Positions 21,968 through 30,057 are shown, counted from the stretch's first letter. The stretch is 41,903 nucleotides of DNA from Thermoplasmatota archaeon (GCA_016930135.1 JAFGHM010000015.1:1-41903), one strand, 5' to 3'. Translations and numbers: made by a program. Notes: generated by a model not told the origin, from the sequence alone.

Positions 21968-22112
21968 ATTTCCTCTTGTTCATCAGCAGCAGGAAGCTCT
22001 TGCAGTACTCTATCGCGGCGCCAGGGTCAGTACTGCTCTCGACCAAGAAGCGCCTGCAGAGCTCGTCCAGATCATCCGGGTTGTTGTACTTGTGCGGTTT
22101 CTCAGAGGTCAC
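21924..22112 (-). CDS. Small protein of unknown function (62 aa)
   Basis: This short ORF lies in the gap between gatE and the HemK-type gene. The first two thirds have ordinary globular composition (NPDDLDELCRRFLVESSTDPGAAIEYCKSFLLLM) and predict two or three helices, with a basic Ser/Lys-rich C-terminus that overlaps the gatE 3' end. It starts at GTG 22112; GGAGTGGG lies just upstream and a TATA-like GCTTTATCTA at about 22157-22166 on the minus strand has suitable spacing. No family is recognised. It may be real, because it fills the intergenic gap and has expression signals, but the overlap and small size leave doubt. Confidence 0.45.
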   Translation of the reverse strand: MTSEKPHKYNNPDDLDELCRRFLVESSTDPGAAIEYCKSFLLLMNKRKSSSLAVLSSRVKSR

Positions 22113-22176
22113 TTGCCCACTCCGTCCTGTAGCACCGCTCTATCTCGGATGGAACTAGATAAAGCTTCTCGCAGCG

Positions 22177-22791
22177 TTATCTATTCGCGAAATCACGCAA
22201 TCTGAATCTGTAGATATATATCGATTCGAAGAACAAATGCTTCTCCTCCAGCATCTCTGACTCGTATCTCTGCTTGGCCGTTTTCAGAAGACTCATCAGC
22301 CCGCCTATAGACGACAGGACCACGTATATCCTCCCGCCTGGCGCCAGTTGTCTCCAGGCCTGTTCGAGGAACCTGACGGCCATCTCGCTCCCCTCCTCGC
22401 CCCCGGCCCACGCCTTCTCGACCCAGCTGGTCGAACTGGCCGTCCCGGGGAGGTATGGAGGGTTGAACGCGATCACATCGAACAGGCCAGATATCCTCTC
22501 GAAGAGGTCGCTTCGCACAACCTCAAGCCTGATGTTGTTCCTGGCGGCGTTTCTGCGCGTGCACTCGACTGCCTTCGGGCTCATATCGGCGGCGGTCACT
22601 TTTGCACCGAGTTTTGCTGCATGGAGCGCAATCAGTCCGCTGCCTGTGCCCATCTCCAGCAGCGATTGGTCAGGTGATACCTCGACGCATTTGAGGAGGA
22701 GGTACGAGTCGTCGCTCGGATTGTAGACCTCTTCGTCGATCTCTATGTCGATGCTGCTGTCGAACCTCACAGCCCGGCGGTAGGTCAACAC
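22177..22791 (-). CDS. HemK/PrmC-type protein (release factor) glutamine methyltransferase
   Basis: This is a class I SAM-dependent methyltransferase of 204 residues. The nucleotide-binding loop is EMGTGSGLIAL, and the catalytic NPPYLPG tetrapeptide marks the HemK/Mtq2 group, which methylates the Gln of the GGQ motif in release factors (aRF1 in archaea). The N-terminus includes the family's YNPSDDSYLLLKC segment. The start is GTG 22791 or TTG 22788. The upstream neighbour on the other strand is the rhomboid gene. Mtq2-like function is inferred from the family; other N-methyltransferases share NPPY. Confidence 0.85.
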   Translation of the reverse strand: MLTYRRAVRFDSSIDIEIDEEVYNPSDDSYLLLKCVEVSPDQSLLEMGTGSGLIALHAAKLGAKVTAADMSPKAVECTRRNAARNNIRLEVVRSDLFERISGLFDVIAFNPPYLPGTASSTSWVEKAWAGGEEGSEMAVRFLEQAWRQLAPGGRIYVVLSSIGGLMSLLKTAKQRYESEMLEEKHLFFESIYIYRFRLRDFANR

Positions 22792-22886
22792 CTATCCTTA
22801 AGGTTTTACTAGGTCAAGGCCATCACCGGGCAGGTCAGGCGCGCTGAGGTCAGAGTGCTCTAACCGGTGTTCGAAGGGGGAACGGA

Positions 22887-23756
22887 TTGGACGCAGCAGT
22901 CGTCGCGGTGATTGCAGTGATCATTGGGACCACTGCATTCTCATGGTGGAAGCAGAGCATGTTCTCCGTGCTCGTCAGCATAGCATGTGTCGTCACGATG
23001 CTGCTGATGTATCTTCCTGATCCGGACAATCGCTTCGCCATCCAGTTCCAGCTCGCCTTCGCGCCGAGGGACTTGATCGACCCGAGCCACATGACCTCGG
23101 TCATCACCTCGATGTACACTCACGACGTGAGAGGCTTCACGCACATATTCTTCAACCTGCTCGTGCTCTTCCTGATAGGGATGCCCTTCGAGGAGCGCAT
23201 TGGGACGAGAAGGTTTATCGTGGTATACTTACTGAGCGGCCTGGTCGGGACTCTTGTCTTCGCGCTGTTCCGCTGGAATGACTTGGTGATCGCCTTCGGG
23301 GCATCCGGATCCATAAGCGGGGTTCTTGGCGCTTTCATCAGGCTCTATCCGCACGAGAAGATGTCCCTTCTGTTCATTCCTTCATTGACCTTCCCGCTCT
23401 GGCTTGTGGGCTTAGGTTTCCTCGCCCTGCAGGTCGTCTACGCCATGGGATCCTACGGCATCGCCTACGAGGCCCATCTCGGAGGGATGCTCGCGGGTAT
23501 GGCCATTGCCCCGATACTCGTGAAGACGCCCATGCACAAGCGCGTCAAGCGGATGATATCCCTCTCATCTCTCAGGAAGCTGGCTAAGACGCCGGAGCTG
23601 AAGGCGATCCTCAGGCGCATAGAGGACGAGGACCTGCCCGATGTGAGGAGTGCGTGGGTCGAGCAGTTCATCTCCAAGGCGAAGTGCCCTCACTGCGGCT
23701 CTCCGCTCAAGGTCACCAAGGAGTCGGTCATGTGCGAGAAGGGCCACCTGTTGTGA
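22887..23756 (+). CDS. Rhomboid-family intramembrane serine protease with C-terminal zinc ribbon
   Basis: This multi-pass membrane protein has 289 residues. Rhomboid hallmarks are HIFFN (H-x3-N) in an early helix, the nucleophile motif GASGSISG and the histidine in AHLGGMLAG of a late helix, giving a Ser/His dyad. Around six or seven hydrophobic helices fill residues 1-205. The C-terminal cytosolic part has a basic/helical linker and a zinc-ribbon-like CPHC...CEKGH near the end. It starts at TTG 22887 behind GAAGGGGG. The stop overlaps the GTG start of the metallo-beta-lactamase-fold gene. The substrate is unknown. Confidence 0.88.
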   Translation: MDAAVVAVIAVIIGTTAFSWWKQSMFSVLVSIACVVTMLLMYLPDPDNRFAIQFQLAFAPRDLIDPSHMTSVITSMYTHDVRGFTHIFFNLLVLFLIGMPFEERIGTRRFIVVYLLSGLVGTLVFALFRWNDLVIAFGASGSISGVLGAFIRLYPHEKMSLLFIPSLTFPLWLVGLGFLALQVVYAMGSYGIAYEAHLGGMLAGMAIAPILVKTPMHKRVKRMISLSSLRKLAKTPELKAILRRIEDEDLPDVRSAWVEQFISKAKCPHCGSPLKVTKESVMCEKGHLL

Positions 23757-24343
23757 TCAGTCCTCAGATGCCCGTCGTGAGACCTGTCTGGAGCGGTCAC
23801 ATAGTCCGCAAGGGAAGTACCGTAATCGAGGCCTCATCCAGCGTTACCTTGATCGAGGCCAGTGGGAAGAGAGTCCTGGTCGACACGGGCTCTCCGAAGG
23901 ATGAGGATAGGCTGCTCAAGGCCCTTGCGCGGATGGGAGTCACGCCGGAACTCGTCAGCCTGGTCGTCAACACCCATATGCACATCGACCACTGCGGGTG
24001 CAACGACCTTTTCAGCGCAGCCAGAGTCGTGGCGCACGAATCGGAGGCGCCTCCGGTGGGAAGCGCGCCGATCAGCGGGAGACAGCCGCTCCTCCCGGGA
24101 ATCGAGCTCGTGCCGACCCCAGGACACTCCGAGGGGTCGATGTCGGTCTTCGTCACGGCTGAAAAGCGCTACGCAATATGCGGCGACGCCATCCCGACCA
24201 GGGACAACTACGAGAAGTGGGTTCCGCCATTCATCAACATCGACCGCAGACTTGCTCTGGCGTCCATGGAGCTAATCTGGTCTTGGGCGGATGTGATAAT
24301 CCCCGGACACGATTCGCCCATCCAAGTCAGGAGAAAGAAGTAA
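23753..24343 (+). CDS. Metallo-beta-lactamase-fold hydrolase
   Basis: This 196-residue protein has the di-metal site THMHIDHCG (HxHxDH), a later metal histidine in PTPGHSEGS, the bridging aspartate in CGDAIPTRDNY, and the final histidine in IIPGHDSPI. The family hydrolyses thioesters, lactones, phosphodiesters or similar bonds; nothing in the sequence fixes the substrate. The track begins at 23654 within the rhomboid gene. GTG 23753 overlaps the rhomboid stop as GTGA and gives a normal N-terminus; ATG 23768 is also possible. Coupled translation with rhomboid is likely. Confidence 0.85.
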   Translation: MISPQMPVVRPVWSGHIVRKGSTVIEASSSVTLIEASGKRVLVDTGSPKDEDRLLKALARMGVTPELVSLVVNTHMHIDHCGCNDLFSAARVVAHESEAPPVGSAPISGRQPLLPGIELVPTPGHSEGSMSVFVTAEKRYAICGDAIPTRDNYEKWVPPFINIDRRLALASMELIWSWADVIIPGHDSPIQVRRKK

Positions 24344-24370
24344 GACTGATTACTACAATGACTTCGCATC

Positions 24371-24976
24371 ATGGTCCTCCCTTCTTCTGTTTTGGTCGAA
24401 TGCCCCATCTGCAAGCAGGAATCTCTTCACGAGGTGCTCTCGGGCAAGATGGGTGGCAAGGCCCAGACCGTCTTTGAGATGACCGTCAAGTGCAGGCAGT
24501 GCAGTCATGTCCACCATGCTGTGCTGACGGTCCAGAAGCCAGTGGAGATACCTGTGGTGGTCAGTTGGCTCCATGAATCGGTCAGGTCCGCAATCACCCT
24601 CGGCCCGGACGAGGTGCTGACCGTCAACGACGAGATAATGTGTGGCGAGGATCCCGTACTCATCACATCCATCGAGTCCAATGGCGCCAGAGTCAAGAGG
24701 GCCAGGGCGGGGAGAATTCAGACTCTTTGGGGGAAGAAGTTCGACAAGGTCAGGGTGCCCTTCTCCATCAATCATCACGGCAGATCCTTCTCGGAGCACG
24801 TGCTGGCCGTCCCTGACGAGGAGTTCTTCATCGGTGACATGTTGAAGATCGGCAAGCATGAGGTCGTGATACACTCCATAAGAATCAGGGACAGATCCCT
24901 CAGGATCGGGAGCGCGTGCGCGCGCGACATCGTGCGCGTGTATGCGAACATCGTAAGGCGGAGTACGTCCCACTAG
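24371..24976 (+). CDS. HVO_0476-family zinc-finger protein
   Basis: This 201-residue protein resembles the conserved archaeal HVO_0476 family (COG1326). It has an N-terminal zinc ribbon (VECPIC...VKCRQC), a middle beta-rich part (ITLGPDEVLTVNDEIMCG), and a C-terminal segment with RIGSACARDIVRVY. The family's function is not known. It starts at ATG 24371, 27 bp after the metallo-beta-lactamase gene stop; a downstream TTG before VECPIC cannot be excluded. The stop is TAG. Confidence 0.8.
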   Translation: MVLPSSVLVECPICKQESLHEVLSGKMGGKAQTVFEMTVKCRQCSHVHHAVLTVQKPVEIPVVVSWLHESVRSAITLGPDEVLTVNDEIMCGEDPVLITSIESNGARVKRARAGRIQTLWGKKFDKVRVPFSINHHGRSFSEHVLAVPDEEFFIGDMLKIGKHEVVIHSIRIRDRSLRIGSACARDIVRVYANIVRRSTSH

Positions 24977-24996
24977 GCGCTGGTTCTCGGCATCAA

Positions 24997-25004
24997 GATT
25001 TTAC
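24997..25004 (+). promoter_or_regulatory. TATA box of pcm
   Basis: GATTTTAC is centred about 28 nt before ATG 25029, the spacing expected for a leaderless transcript. Confidence 0.55.
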
Positions 25005-25028
25005 CCTCTCCGACGATTAACCTCTCGG

Positions 25029-25682
25029 ATGGAGTCGTTCGAGGAGCAGAGAGAGAGTCTGGTCGAGAGCCTGAAGAGGCGCGGCTATATCTCAAACGTG
25101 GCCGTCGAGGCTGCGATGCGCAGGATCCAGAGGGAGGAGTTCCTGCCCGAGAGCCTTCGCGACGACGCTTATGTCGATTCTCCCCTCCCGATAGGTGAGG
25201 GGCAGACGATATCCGCGCCTCACATGGTGGCAATCATGGCCGAGCAGCTGGACCTCAGGCCCGGCATGAAGGTCTTGGAGATCGGTGCGGGCTCGGGATA
25301 TCACGCAGCGGTCTGCGCAGAGATAGTGGGCCAGGAAGGGCATGTCTACACTGTCGAGAGGATATCATCGCTCGCATCCTTTGCAGAGGCCAACCTCAGG
25401 AAGACGGGATACGCTTCCGTCGTCACGGTCATATTCGGCGACGGGACAAGGGGCCTGCCTGAGCATGCGCCCTACGACAGGATACTCGTGGCCGCAGGGG
25501 CCCCGGCGATACCAACTCCTCTGACTGAGCAGCTCGCAGAAGGCGGGAAGCTGCTGGTCCCAGTGGGTGGCAGGTTCTGCCAGGACCTGATCAGGATAGA
25601 GAAGAGGGGCCACAAGCTGAAGAAGGAGAGCCTGGGCGGCTGCGTGTTCGTGCCATTGATAGGCGAACACGGGTACCACTGA
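25029..25682 (+). CDS. pcm: Protein-L-isoaspartate O-methyltransferase
   Basis: This repair enzyme methylates L-isoaspartyl residues in damaged proteins using SAM. The protein has 217 residues, typical for the family. Visible are DSPLPIGEGQTISAPHMVA (substrate-binding segment), the SAM loop LEIGAGSGYHAA, YDRILVAAGAP, and the C-terminal LVPVGG region. The start is ATG 25029, preceded by a TATA box at leaderless spacing and no Shine-Dalgarno. It is convergent with the HAD gene, with 8 bp between stops. Confidence 0.96.
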   Translation: MESFEEQRESLVESLKRRGYISNVAVEAAMRRIQREEFLPESLRDDAYVDSPLPIGEGQTISAPHMVAIMAEQLDLRPGMKVLEIGAGSGYHAAVCAEIVGQEGHVYTVERISSLASFAEANLRKTGYASVVTVIFGDGTRGLPEHAPYDRILVAAGAPAIPTPLTEQLAEGGKLLVPVGGRFCQDLIRIEKRGHKLKKESLGGCVFVPLIGEHGYH

Positions 25683-25690
25683 GCACGTGC

Positions 25691-26326
25691 TCAGACGAGA
25701 TCCAGTATCTTCGTCAGATCCTTGTCCTCGACCACTGCGTCTGCTCTGTCCCGGACAGAATCGTCTGCGGGGACGAAGGCGATGCCCTTGCCAGCGATCT
25801 CGAACATGGACACGTCGTATCTCGAGTTCCCAACGGCGACGACATCAGCTGGACTCACGCCGAACTTCCGGGCCGTCTCGATCACGGCATCGCCCTTGTC
25901 CGTTAGCCTGACCCGGAGTATTCCTCTGCCGGACAGACGGCCGGAGGCGTCCGTCTCGAGCCCGTTCGCGATTTGATGGTCCATCCCGAGCTCCTCGGCG
26001 ATGCGTTCGGACAGCAGGTCTATCCCCGCTGAGATGATGGCCGTCCTCACGCCATCCTCTCTCAGACTTCGCATCGTCTCAGCGGCCCCCGGCATCAGGC
26101 GCACCTGCCTGAGGATATCCCTTATCCTGTCGGAGGTCACACCGGGCTCCTTGGACTTCCAAAGGCCGATGTCCCTTCTGATGAACTCCAGGTCGTCGAT
26201 CTCACCTCTGAGATAGGCGTAAAGGGAGTCATCGTTGTTCACTCCGAAACGCTGGTGGACGAACACCCAAGAGCTTATCGTGTCGGCTAGAACGCCGTCC
26301 ATGTCGAAGACCACGAGCCTGGCCAC
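25691..26326 (-). CDS. HAD-superfamily phosphatase, SerB-like
   Basis: This 211-residue protein has the nucleophile motif VVFDMDGVLADT (DxDGV), motif II serine in TAIISAGID, a motif III lysine in LTDKGDAV, and a motif IV variant GNSRYDVSM. The arrangement is like phosphoserine phosphatase and related archaeal HADs, but the substrate cannot be read from the sequence. The track start at 26884 runs back through the opposite TraB-like gene. GTG 26326 directly precedes the HAD motif, and it lies 27 nt from an AT-rich promoter element, which supports a leaderless start there. Confidence 0.87.
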   Translation of the reverse strand: MARLVVFDMDGVLADTISSWVFVHQRFGVNNDDSLYAYLRGEIDDLEFIRRDIGLWKSKEPGVTSDRIRDILRQVRLMPGAAETMRSLREDGVRTAIISAGIDLLSERIAEELGMDHQIANGLETDASGRLSGRGILRVRLTDKGDAVIETARKFGVSPADVVAVGNSRYDVSMFEIAGKGIAFVPADDSVRDRADAVVEDKDLTKILDLV

Positions 26327-26329
26327 GGC

Positions 26330-26342
26330 CCGCTGATAGCGG
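26330..26342. promoter_or_regulatory. Dyad CCGCT-GAT-AGCGG between the divergent HAD and TraB-like promoters
   Basis: A 5-bp perfect inverted repeat with a 3-nt spacer sits between the shared AT-rich box and the HAD GTG start. Its position overlaps the predicted HAD transcription start. It could be an operator, or chance. Confidence 0.3.
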
Positions 26343-26345
26343 AAA

Positions 26346-26358
26346 GCATTATTAAAAG
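26346..26358. promoter_or_regulatory. Shared bidirectional TATA element (HAD gene / TraB-like gene)
   Basis: GCATTATTAAAAG is the only AT-rich stretch between two divergent genes. Its centre lies about 27 nt from GTG 26326 on the minus strand and about 27 nt from ATG 26382 on the plus strand, so one box could drive two leaderless transcripts. Confidence 0.6.
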
Positions 26359-26381
26359 GATGGGATGATTGGGCACCCCTC

Positions 26382-27083
26382 ATGATAACAATAGTGGGCG
26401 TCGGGCACGTGTTCGCGATCTCCGAGAACGTCAAGGACCTGATACGATCGAGGCGGCCTGAGGTCGTGTGCCTGGAACTCGATCCGGGAAGGTACAGAGC
26501 GCTCGTGCACAAGGAGGACTCGAGAAAAGCGCCCCTCCAGTACAGGCTGCTCGAGCTCTTCCAGAAGCGCATGGCCACCAAGTTCGGCACTGAGGTCGGG
26601 GATGAGATGGTGGCTGCTGTCGACGCAGCTCGCGAAGTGGGCGCCAAGGTCGCCCTGATCGACATGGACGCCGCCATGGTCTTCGCAAGGCTCTGGAAGC
26701 GCATGTCGTTCAAGGAGAAGATGCACCTCATGGGAGGGGCCTTCGCAGGCCTGTTCGCGTCCAAGGAACGGGTGGAGAAAGAGCTGGGGAAGTACGAGGA
26801 GAGCTCAGACCGGTACATGGAGCTCCTGGGAGAGGGGTTCCCGTCGATCAAGGAGGTCCTCATAGACGACAGGAACAAGTTCATGGCGGGCAGGCTCTCA
26901 GAGCTCGCCGCTCAGCATGCAAGCATAGTGGCGGTTGTCGGTGACGGGCACGTGCCGGGCATCGCATCAGGGCTCGAGGGGTCAGAGGTCGAGACCGTGA
27001 GGCTGAAGGATCTCAGGACGTCTTCCGCGACCCCGTCATCTGGCCAGGAGTTCACGACCAGTTTCTGGATAAGGCAGGAGTGA
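26382..27083 (+). CDS. TraB/PrgY-family protein lacking the membrane domain
   Basis: This 233-residue protein has the TraB-family signatures: VGVGHVFAIS near the start, CLELDPGRYRALV, and a late VGDGHVPGIASGL. Archaeal family members often continue into a C-terminal membrane region; this one ends soluble, directly after a short polar tail. Related proteins shut down pheromone signals in enterococci and are thought to be metal-dependent peptidases or erythromycin-esterase-like hydrolases, but the archaeal role is unknown. It starts at ATG 26382 at leaderless distance from the shared promoter box. Confidence 0.8.
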   Translation: MITIVGVGHVFAISENVKDLIRSRRPEVVCLELDPGRYRALVHKEDSRKAPLQYRLLELFQKRMATKFGTEVGDEMVAAVDAAREVGAKVALIDMDAAMVFARLWKRMSFKEKMHLMGGAFAGLFASKERVEKELGKYEESSDRYMELLGEGFPSIKEVLIDDRNKFMAGRLSELAAQHASIVAVVGDGHVPGIASGLEGSEVETVRLKDLRTSSATPSSGQEFTTSFWIRQE

Positions 27084-27116
27084 GCGGTGCACATGTCCCT
27101 CCGCCTTCCTGAAAAG

Positions 27117-27124
27117 GATATAGG
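27117..27124 (+). promoter_or_regulatory. TATA-like element of thyX
   Basis: GATATAGG lies about 43 nt before TTG 27164, giving a predicted leader of about 18 nt that contains AGGTG. Confidence 0.45.
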
Positions 27125-27163
27125 ATTGGAACACGTATCCGGCTGAGCCCAGCAGGTGTTCGC

Positions 27164-27877
27164 TTGAAGGTCGTGCTACTGAACTACACGAAGAACCCGG
27201 ACCAGATATGTGCCGCGGCCGCTCAGTCATGCTACTCGGAAAAGGGCGCATCCGAGCTCTTCGAGAGGACCACCGCCGTGAAGGCCGAGAAGATGATCAA
27301 GAAGGTGGTCGAGATGGGGCACCTGTCCGTGGTCGAGCACGCACACTTCACATTCAGCGTCGAGGGGGTTTCGAGGGCGCTCACTCACCAGCTGGTGAGG
27401 CATAGGATAGCCTCGTACTCTCAGCAGAGCCAGAGATATGTTGGCATGGACGAGGCCGAGTATGTCCTCCCGCCGTCCGTCCAGGCCGATCACGAAGCGA
27501 AGAAGCTGTACAAGAAGGCGATGGACGATGCGTGGAAGACATACCGTGCGCTCGCCGCCAAGGTCGACAAGGAGGACGCGAGGTACGTGCTCCCGAACGC
27601 GTGCCATACGAACATCACGATCACCATGAACGCCAGGGAGCTCTGGCACTTCTTCAGCCTCAGGTGTTGTCGGAGGGCGCAGTGGGAGATCCGGATGATG
27701 GCCTGGAAGATGCTCGCGGAGGCGAAGAAGGTCGCGCCGATACTCTTCGAGAATGCAGGTCCGGGCTGCTTCAGAGGCCCCTGTCCGGAGGGCGAGTACA
27801 CCTGCGGGAAGCCGTACGAGAAGGGGCATATGCCCACGGACAAGGAACTGATGGTCGAGAGCATGAGGCCAGAATAG
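27164..27877 (+). CDS. thyX: Flavin-dependent thymidylate synthase
   Basis: ThyX makes dTMP from dUMP using methylenetetrahydrofolate (or an archaeal pterin analogue) and reduced FAD. The protein has 237 residues. The ThyX motif RHRxxSxxxxSxR is present as RHRIASYSQQSQRY (about residues 79-92), with HLSVVEHAHFTF before it and FFSLRCCRRAQWEIR after it. The C-terminus carries an extra CFRGPCPEGEYTCGK cysteine cluster, seen in some archaeal members. The start is TTG 27164, preceded by AGGTG at 27153-27157. The stop is TAG. Confidence 0.96.
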   Translation: MKVVLLNYTKNPDQICAAAAQSCYSEKGASELFERTTAVKAEKMIKKVVEMGHLSVVEHAHFTFSVEGVSRALTHQLVRHRIASYSQQSQRYVGMDEAEYVLPPSVQADHEAKKLYKKAMDDAWKTYRALAAKVDKEDARYVLPNACHTNITITMNARELWHFFSLRCCRRAQWEIRMMAWKMLAEAKKVAPILFENAGPGCFRGPCPEGEYTCGKPYEKGHMPTDKELMVESMRPE

Positions 27878-27941
27878 AGGCTATCCGTCGACAGAGCCCG
27901 CAGGATATCGATTTACAAAGTGTGCCTACCCATCCGAAAAC

Positions 27942-27950
27942 CATAAATAA
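27942..27950 (+). promoter_or_regulatory. TATA box of rps17e
   Basis: CATAAATAA is centred about 38 nt before ATG 27984. The predicted leader is about 11 nt and includes GGTGAG. Confidence 0.65.
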
Positions 27951-27983
27951 GGCCTTCTCCTACGCAGGCCAATCGGTGAGCCC

Positions 27984-28175
27984 ATGGGTAACATCAGACC
28001 GACCTACATCAAGAGGGTAGCAATCGAACTGGTCCACCGCTATCCGGAGCAGTTCACGGGTGACTACCAGCACAACAAGATGATGGTCTCCAAGCTCACA
28101 GATGTGCGTTCCATATCCATGCGCAACAAGATCGCAGGGTATGTCACGAGGTACAGGACGCACTACGAAGCCTGA
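27984..28175 (+). CDS. rps17e: Ribosomal protein S17e
   Basis: This is a small-subunit ribosomal protein found only in archaea and eukaryotes. It is 63 residues, the normal archaeal size. The sequence [17 protein letters not shown] and the C-terminal [12 protein letters not shown] are diagnostic. The start is ATG 27984 with GGTGAG (27976-27981) just upstream. It appears monocistronic with its own TATA box, upstream of the ABC transporter genes. Confidence 0.96.
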   Translation: MGNIRPTYIKRVAIELVHRYPEQFTGDYQHNKMMVSKLTDVRSISMRNKIAGYVTRYRTHYEA

Positions 28176-28261
28176 GGCCCTGCGCGCATTCGCGCGACCA
28201 TTTTCGTGTTGGCCCGCTCCAGTTTCAAATCCACCATCCTATATGGCTAGGTGCTCCGCAC

Positions 28262-29239
28262 ATGGAAGCTGCCGTAGAGACGAAGTCGCTGTCGAGGGTC
28301 TTCGAACCCAAGAAGAAGAAAGAGGGCAAGTCAGTGACGGCCCTCGACTCCGTAGACCTGCGCATCGAGGGTGGGGAGCTGTTCGGGCTCTTGGGGCCGA
28401 ACGGCGCGGGTAAAACTACCCTTCTCAAGATATTGAGCACTCTGCTGCTTCCAACGTCGGGCAAGGCCTATGTCGCTGGGCTGGATGTAGAGAGCCAGTT
28501 CAGCGCTATCAGGCAGAAAATCAACATGGTCTCTGGGGGCGAGATCTCCGGTTACGGTCTCCTCACGGTGAAGGAGAACCTGTGGATGTTCTCTCAGTTC
28601 TACGGCATCAAGAGCAAGGTCGCGCTTCAGCGCATAGACGAGATGCTCAAGGACTTCGGCCTCAGCGAGAAGAAGGATGCGAAGGTGAGGACGTTGTCGA
28701 CCGGCGAGAGGCAGAAGATGAACGTCATCAGGGGGTTCATCACCGACCCGGACATAATCTTCCTGGACGAGCCGACGCTCGGCCTGGACGTGAACGCCTC
28801 CAGGGTGATCAGGAGTTACATGATCGACTGGCTCAAGGACCACCCGACCAAGACGGTCGTGCTCACGACCCACTACATGGTCGAGGCGGACGAGCTGTGC
28901 GACAGGATAGCGATCATCGACAACGGAAGGATACTCGCCTGCGACACTCCGGAGAGGCTCAAGAAGATGGTGAAGATGAACACGACTCTGAGCATGGATG
29001 TCACGCGGCTGAAGGATGCAGCGGTGCTCGGGTCGTTCTCGGGCGTCGAGAACTTCACGTTCACCGAGGACGGCGATAAAGGCCTCACGAGGCTGAGGTT
29101 CGTGATGAGGGACGAATCCGGAGTCTCCGACATCATCTCCGCAGTGCTGAGCCAGGGTTCGAGGATCGAGTCGCTTCAGAAGACCGAGCCCACGCTGGAG
29201 GACGTGTTCATCAAGATGGTCGGCAAGGGACTGGAATGA
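28262..29239 (+). CDS. ABC transporter ATP-binding protein (DrrA/CcmA type)
   Basis: This 325-residue protein energises the two ABC-2 permeases that follow. Walker A is GPNGAGKTT (about residue 45), the signature is LSTGERQ, Walker B is IIFLDEPTLGLD, and the H-loop is VVLTTHYM. A C-terminal extension of about 100 residues (from RLKKMVKMN onward) is typical of exporter ATPases of the DrrA group. A six-residue lysine/glutamate-rich insertion (PKKKKEGK) precedes the first core strand. The start is ATG 28262; an AT-rich TATAT at about 28239-28244 lies only about 20 nt upstream. The stop overlaps the first permease ATG (ATGA). Confidence 0.93.
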   Translation: MEAAVETKSLSRVFEPKKKKEGKSVTALDSVDLRIEGGELFGLLGPNGAGKTTLLKILSTLLLPTSGKAYVAGLDVESQFSAIRQKINMVSGGEISGYGLLTVKENLWMFSQFYGIKSKVALQRIDEMLKDFGLSEKKDAKVRTLSTGERQKMNVIRGFITDPDIIFLDEPTLGLDVNASRVIRSYMIDWLKDHPTKTVVLTTHYMVEADELCDRIAIIDNGRILACDTPERLKKMVKMNTTLSMDVTRLKDAAVLGSFSGVENFTFTEDGDKGLTRLRFVMRDESGVSDIISAVLSQGSRIESLQKTEPTLEDVFIKMVGKGLE

Positions 29240-30057
29240 GCGACGGCTGGATCATCAAGAACCTGAGGGCAGTCAAGGGGCGCGCGTATCCCCGCGTCGT
29301 GGGCGCACAGAGAGAACCCAGCTGGGTCTTCTTCGAGGTGTTGCTCCCGCTCTTCACGGTCGCGGCATACGCGTACGTCTACCAGTTCATGGACGCAAGG
29401 CAGGAGCTCATCGGCTATGTGGTCCTCGGCGGTGCGATGACGGCTTTCTGGCTAAACGTGCTGTGGTCCATGGCAGCCCAGTTCTACTGGGAGAAGGAGA
29501 TCGGGAACCTGCAGCTGTACATGATCGCCCCGATATCGAGGATGTCCATTCTCGCGGGCATGGCCCTTGGCGGGATGTTCTCGACCACTGTCAACGCAGC
29601 GTCGACACTGGTGATAGGCGCGCTGATATTCAACATCGCCTTCCATGTGGTGGACCCGGTCATGCTCATAGCCATATTCATGGTCACGATGGTCGCGCTG
29701 TACGGCATGGGGATGATGTTCGCGTCGCTCTACATGCTCTTCGGCAGAGAGGCGTACCACATGTCGAACCTCCTGACGGAGCCGGTGTACCTCGCATCGG
29801 GGTTCTACTTCCCTGTGAAGTACCTGGGAGTGTTCGCCGCGGCGGGCGCATCGTTCATACCGATTACGCTGGGCCTGGATGCGCTCAGACAGCTCTTCTT
29901 CACGAGTGGGGCAGGTGACGCGTTCCTCTCGCTCGAGCTGGAGCTCGGACTCCTGTTGGGGCTGTGCGCGCTGTTCATGGTTCTGGCGCATTACTCGCTC
30001 AGGTACATGGAATACCTCGGAAAGGCCACAGGGAGGTTGACCCTCAGATGGCAGTGA
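29236..30057 (+). CDS. ABC-2 type permease, first subunit
   Basis: This 273-residue integral membrane protein has six predicted hydrophobic segments, beginning near LLPLFTVAAYAYVYQF and ending near LLLGLCALFMVLAHYSL, the ABC-2 exporter arrangement. The conserved region around EPVYLASGFYFPVKYLGVFA corresponds to the ABC-2 motif before the last helices. ATG 29236 overlaps the ATPase stop. With two different permeases the exporter is probably an ATPase dimer with a permease heterodimer. The exported substrate (drug, lipid or polysaccharide) cannot be told from sequence. Confidence 0.9.
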   Translation: MSDGWIIKNLRAVKGRAYPRVVGAQREPSWVFFEVLLPLFTVAAYAYVYQFMDARQELIGYVVLGGAMTAFWLNVLWSMAAQFYWEKEIGNLQLYMIAPISRMSILAGMALGGMFSTTVNAASTLVIGALIFNIAFHVVDPVMLIAIFMVTMVALYGMGMMFASLYMLFGREAYHMSNLLTEPVYLASGFYFPVKYLGVFAAAGASFIPITLGLDALRQLFFTSGAGDAFLSLELELGLLLGLCALFMVLAHYSLRYMEYLGKATGRLTLRWQ

